From: a virus
Virus record (IMG/VR): IMGVR_UViG_3300025759_000660
Location: 1 to 24,724 of that record
Strand: one strand, 5' to 3'
Length of the DNA: 24,724 nucleotides
The translations under genes were made by a program, and so were the position numbers. Positions 22,449 through 24,724 of the stretch are shown piece by piece; positions within the stretch are counted from its first letter, which is position 1, and each line of letters opens with the position of its first letter. The notes beneath the pieces were generated by a model. That model ran no database searches. It saw only the letters and a list, made by a program, of their open reading frames with translations, and was not told the DNA's origin.

Positions 22449-22619
22449 TTACTCTTCATCTTTTTTAAAAAGGTTTCTTACGGTGGGAGTTTCCCAAATT
22501 CTAATACAAGTCCATACAATGGTCGCTAAAGCAGCTAGAGGCGGTAGCCAACCAGCTAACGTCCCAACGGTGCCACCGATAGCTACTGCGTCTATTACTG
22601 CTTTAGTTTCCTCCTGCAT
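22449..22619 (-). CDS. small holin-like membrane protein, 56 aa
   Basis: The product begins MQEETKAVIDAVAIGGTVGT and continues LAGWLPPLAALATIVWTCIR, ending with the charged tail NLFKKDEE. One hydrophobic hairpin or a long helix (about 12-40) with a WLPP break fits small phage holins, and I recall close relatives in marine phages. The ATG at 22619 shares a TAATG junction with the preceding gene. It would serve in membrane permeabilisation, alone or with the second holin-like protein at 8453-8836. The stop at 22449 is six bases before the 1204-residue gene. Confidence 0.8.
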   Translation of the reverse strand: MQEETKAVIDAVAIGGTVGTLAGWLPPLAALATIVWTCIRIWETPTVRNLFKKDEE

Positions 22620-22777
22620 TACTGTTTAGCCTTTCCAATGTTAATAGCTAACAAATCTATAAATTTATATAGTTTTGCAATCCACTCATCGTCTTTAGGT
22701 GTTGGTGTGGTAGCAGCTATAAGAGATGCTACAGTTACAATAGTTGTTAAGGTTGTTACAATTTCCATTAAATCCAT
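22619..22777 (-). CDS. small membrane protein, 52 aa
   Basis: The frame begins MDLMEIVTTLTTIVTVASLI, a hydrophobic N-terminal helix, then TPTPKDDEWIAKLYKFIDLL and a basic end NIGKAKQ. The TPTPKDD-W motif recalls small proteins of marine phages with unknown function. The chosen ATG at 22777 lies in a TAATG junction with the gene before; an ATG two codons earlier (22783) is also possible, as AGGAG at 22792-22788 could serve either. It pairs with the holin-like gene that follows immediately. Confidence 0.75.
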   Translation of the reverse strand: MDLMEIVTTLTTIVTVASLIAATTPTPKDDEWIAKLYKFIDLLAINIGKAKQ

Positions 22778-23070
22778 TACCATGGTACTCCTGCTGCTTG
22801 AGTTGGGTTCTTGTCTGCTTCAATCTGAGCAGCCAGCGATGCCTCAATAGCGTCTTGATCTAACTCTGCTTGTACCCAGCCTATTACGTCAGCTTCAGTC
22901 AGCGAGTCATAAGCAATGAAGCCTGATGCAGAAGGGTCTGGTGTAAAGCCTACAGTGCCGTAGTTTGAAGCAGAGAAGTCACCGTCTACCGCAGTAGCTC
23001 GCCAGTGTGCGACGATTACGCCACCGTCAGATAACTCACGTTCTAAAGTTGAGATTGTCCAAGTTGTCAT
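22777..23070 (-). CDS. conserved phage protein of unknown function, 97 aa
   Basis: MTTWTISTLERELSDGGVIV starts a beta-rich N-terminal half (VAHWRATAVDGDFSASNYG). DSLTEADVIGWVQAELDQDA follows, and the protein ends ADKNPTQAAGVPW. I recall this protein in many marine phages next to tail fibre genes, function unknown. No Cys, signal or membrane segment. AGGAG is seven bases before the ATG, and it lies 12 bases after the tail fibre gene, suggesting a virion or fibre-associated role. Confidence 0.82.
   Translation of the reverse strand: MTTWTISTLERELSDGGVIVAHWRATAVDGDFSASNYGTVGFTPDPSASGFIAYDSLTEADVIGWVQAELDQDAIEASLAAQIEADKNPTQAAGVPW
22788..22792 (-). promoter_or_regulatory. ribosome binding site for the 52-residue membrane protein
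   Basis: AGGAG on the minus strand is 4 bases from the ATG at 22783 and 10 bases from the ATG at 22777. It does not settle the start alone; the TAATG junction at 22777 is the tie-breaker. Confidence 0.5.
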
Positions 23071-23082
23071 GTTTGTCTCCTG

Positions 23083-24724
23083 TTAAGATTCTAGTTGTGC
23101 GACTCTTGCGCGTAGGCTTTGGATTTCTTTGAGCATCATTGGAACTAGTTTGCTGTAGTCAACGCCCATCATTTCTTCTGAGTCAGCATCGCCAGACACA
23201 GCTTCAGGTGCAACGCTCTGCAACTCTTGTGCAACCATGCCGTACTTCTGATGTGACCCGTCAGCTTTCCAGTCAAACGAACGCACTTGGATAGCGTCAA
23301 TGTCGTCAGAAGCAGAAGGTGCGTCTACGATGTTTTCCTTGAGGCGTTGGTCTGATGAAGTGTTGTAGGCTGTAGCTGACGATGTACTTGTTATGCTTCC
23401 TACTACAGACGTTCCATTCCTAAACTGTGCATGAGTATGTGAACCGCTTCCCCAACTTTTCCAGTTTGGATTAGAGCTAGTGCCTGAAAAAGCGTTGCCG
23501 TATGATCTGCTAGTAGCATCAGAAATGCTTGTAAGACCTACCAGCAAGTTGCCATCATTTGTCAGCCTCATTTTCAGCCCGGCACCAGTGTTGAAGTCGT
23601 AAGTCATCTCATTGCTAGTATTGGCAGAGATTTGAAATCCGTTAGTTACTCCAGAAATTGCGCTGATCAGTGTGCCGGTAGCGACTCCACTAGCCGTAAT
23701 ATTTTGCACACCGCCTGATAGGTAGAGGTCTTTGAAGCGGGCGCCTGAACTCCCTAAATCAATAGCGGCATCTCTTGATGCGGGGGTAGCCGCAGAATTA
23801 TCAAAAGGTAGAACGGAATTTCCAGTATTGTAAAAATATATCCCAGTCGAACCTGTTCCGATTGAAAGCCTATCATCTGTGTGGATTCTTCCTGCGACAG
23901 CTCCATTTTTACCAAACTGTATTTGTGTAGCGTGAGCTAGGTCATCACGATTTAGGTTTATGTAGCCACTACCAACCTCTGCGCTATTTGCATCAGACGC
24001 ACTACCATCTACCCCTGCCGCAGAGCTGATTCCAATCAGCAAAGGACTCCCTGCTAAAACACTGCCTGACAGGTGGAGGTCTTTGAAGCGGACAACATCT
24101 CTTCCTAAGTCGATGGCTGCATCTCGCGCCGCATTTGTAGACCCATTGTGCGGTACTAAGGCATCTCTTAAAGAGTCAAAGAATAAAGATGTATCGCCTG
24201 AGCCAACATGGATTTTTGACGATAAAGTACCAATCGACCCGACTGTGGTGCTGGAATCTTTTTTAAATACTGCAATGTCGCCGTCCGAATTTTTGCGATT
24301 TAATACTACAACATCATCTCCATCCGCTGTCGCTAGAATTCTTCCTGTGCCGAACAAATTAATACCAACGGTTTCAAGGGCAGTTGTAGCCTTCCCCACC
24401 AGCAAGTTGCCGCTGGAATCTATGCGCATGCGTTCTGAAACACCGTCGCCATTAACAAAAGCCAAACCGTTAGAGCCGTTAAGTGTAGATAAGAAAAATC
24501 TTGCGGTTCCGTTTTCGTTAAAGCGTTGAGAAACTGCGCCGCTAGTTGCGTTCAAGCCTAACACTACTCCGGTGCTACTTATGTGTAGTGGGTAGTCTGG
24601 GCTAGTACCAATCCCGACGTTGCCATCTTCCTGCACCCTAAATAACTCCGTACCTCCTGAAGTTCCTGTGCGATCTTTACCGATTATAAAGTCTTCACCA
24701 GCGCTGTTACCGTCGCTATCAATG
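23083..24724 (-). CDS. tail fibre or spike with C-terminal S74 chaperone domain (5' end outside window)
   Basis: The frame stays open to base 24723, so the start lies beyond the window; the GTG at 24636 is internal. The body is made of short beta units (VQEDGNVGIGT; MRIDSSGNLLVGK; MRLTNDGNLLVG), as in trimeric fibres, with a 117-residue duplicated unit containing RDAAIDLG and RFKDL-LSG. The last 90 residues (bases 23355-23086) start SDQRLKENI and contain FDWKADGSHQKYGMVAQELQ and VDYSKLVPMMLKEIQSLRAR. These mark the Peptidase_S74 intramolecular chaperone, which trimerises the fibre and cuts itself off near the conserved Ser-Asp. The fibre would bind the host surface. No catalytic depolymerase domain is visible in the part present. 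Confidence 0.93.
   Translation of the reverse strand, partial: IDSDGNSAGEDFIIGKDRTGTSGGTELFRVQEDGNVGIGTSPDYPLHISSTGVVLGLNATSGAVSQRFNENGTARFFLSTLNGSNGLAFVNGDGVSERMRIDSSGNLLVGKATTALETVGINLFGTGRILATADGDDVVVLNRKNSDGDIAVFKKDSSTTVGSIGTLSSKIHVGSGDTSLFFDSLRDALVPHNGSTNAARDAAIDLGRDVVRFKDLHLSGSVLAGSPLLIGISSAAGVDGSASDANSAEVGSGYINLNRDDLAHATQIQFGKNGAVAGRIHTDDRLSIGTGSTGIYFYNTGNSVLPFDNSAATPASRDAAIDLGSSGARFKDLYLSGGVQNITASGVATGTLISAISGVTNGFQISANTSNEMTYDFNTGAGLKMRLTNDGNLLVGLTSISDATSRSYGNAFSGTSSNPNWKSWGSGSHTHAQFRNGTSVVGSITSTSSATAYNTSSDQRLKENIVDAPSASDDIDAIQVRSFDWKADGSHQKYGMVAQELQSVAPEAVSGDADSEEMMGVDYSKLVPMMLKEIQSLRARVAQLES
23713..24133 (-). repeat. two copies of a tail fibre segment, offset 351 bases
   Basis: The plus strand reads GAGGTCTTTGAAGCGG at 23725 and again at 24076. 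Flanking bases stay similar over about 70 bases (23713-23785 against 24064-24133). The exact 351-base offset is 117 codons, so whole protein units were duplicated in frame. Confidence 0.8.

Noticed and set aside
24083-24529. 148-codon plus-strand frame opposite the tail fibre
   Set aside because: It is a mirror of the fibre gene; the composition follows the opposite strand and no ribosome site or neighbour supports it.
24636-24636. GTG as the start of a 517-residue tail fibre
   Set aside because: The frame is open from 24636 to the window edge, with coherent fibre-like sequence (GEDFIIGKDRTGTSGG), so the gene is partial and the GTG is internal.
1-24724. tRNA genes, integrase, insertion sequences or attachment sites
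   Set aside because: None seen; the window is almost fully occupied by overlapping protein genes and shows no recombinase motifs.

Overview
This window is part of a T7-like (podovirus-type) phage genome, most likely a marine phage of a Gram-negative host. The evidence is a T7-type replicative helicase and family A DNA polymerase, a T7-type endonuclease I, a B12-dependent monomeric ribonucleotide reductase (a common cargo of marine podoviruses), internal-virion-like giant proteins, a tail fibre with a self-cleaving S74 chaperone domain, and many small proteins whose sequences I recall from marine phage genomes. The DNA looks A+T-rich and is almost entirely coding. Neighbouring genes overlap or abut nearly everywhere, and no stretch over about 12 bases lacks a gene call. 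Both edges cut through genes: the helicase at the left and the tail fibre at the right.

Left arm, plus strand (1-7417): helicase (5' part missing), DNA polymerase, three consecutive PD-(D/E)XK-type nuclease genes, a small unknown gene, endonuclease I, a DUF3310 protein, a small basic protein, class II ribonucleotide reductase, and two small unknowns. This is a DNA replication, recombination and nucleotide-supply module. It is read as one coupled string using ATGA and TAATG junctions and some TTG and GTG starts.

The two arms converge at 7406-7417, where the last plus gene and the last minus gene overlap tail to tail by 12 bases with no room for an ordinary terminator.

Right arm, minus strand, read from 24724 down to 7406: tail fibre (partial); a 97-residue conserved protein; two tiny membrane proteins of 52 and 56 residues, one holin-like; a 1204-residue protein with 54 unbroken 11-residue repeats; a 397-residue protein with an amphipathic basic N-terminus and a LysM-like motif; then proteins of 178, 765 and 1187 residues. 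The last three match T7 gp14, gp15 and gp16 in order and rough size. After these come an M15 peptidase endolysin, two exported proteins whose genes share 65 bases in two frames, a membrane-anchored coiled-coil protein, a holin-like protein, three tiny Lys-rich proteins, a 30-residue membrane microprotein and an 83-residue unknown. This is the virion, DNA ejection and lysis module.

The most notable points are the 594-residue hendecad array, the cluster of four nuclease-fold genes, the repeated use of TAATG stop-start junctions, the dual-frame overlap encoding a signal peptide, and three small genes at 22449-22619, 22619-22777 and 7928-8020. No tRNA, CRISPR array, insertion sequence or integrase was seen. 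Family names are my recognition from the sequence; no search was run.
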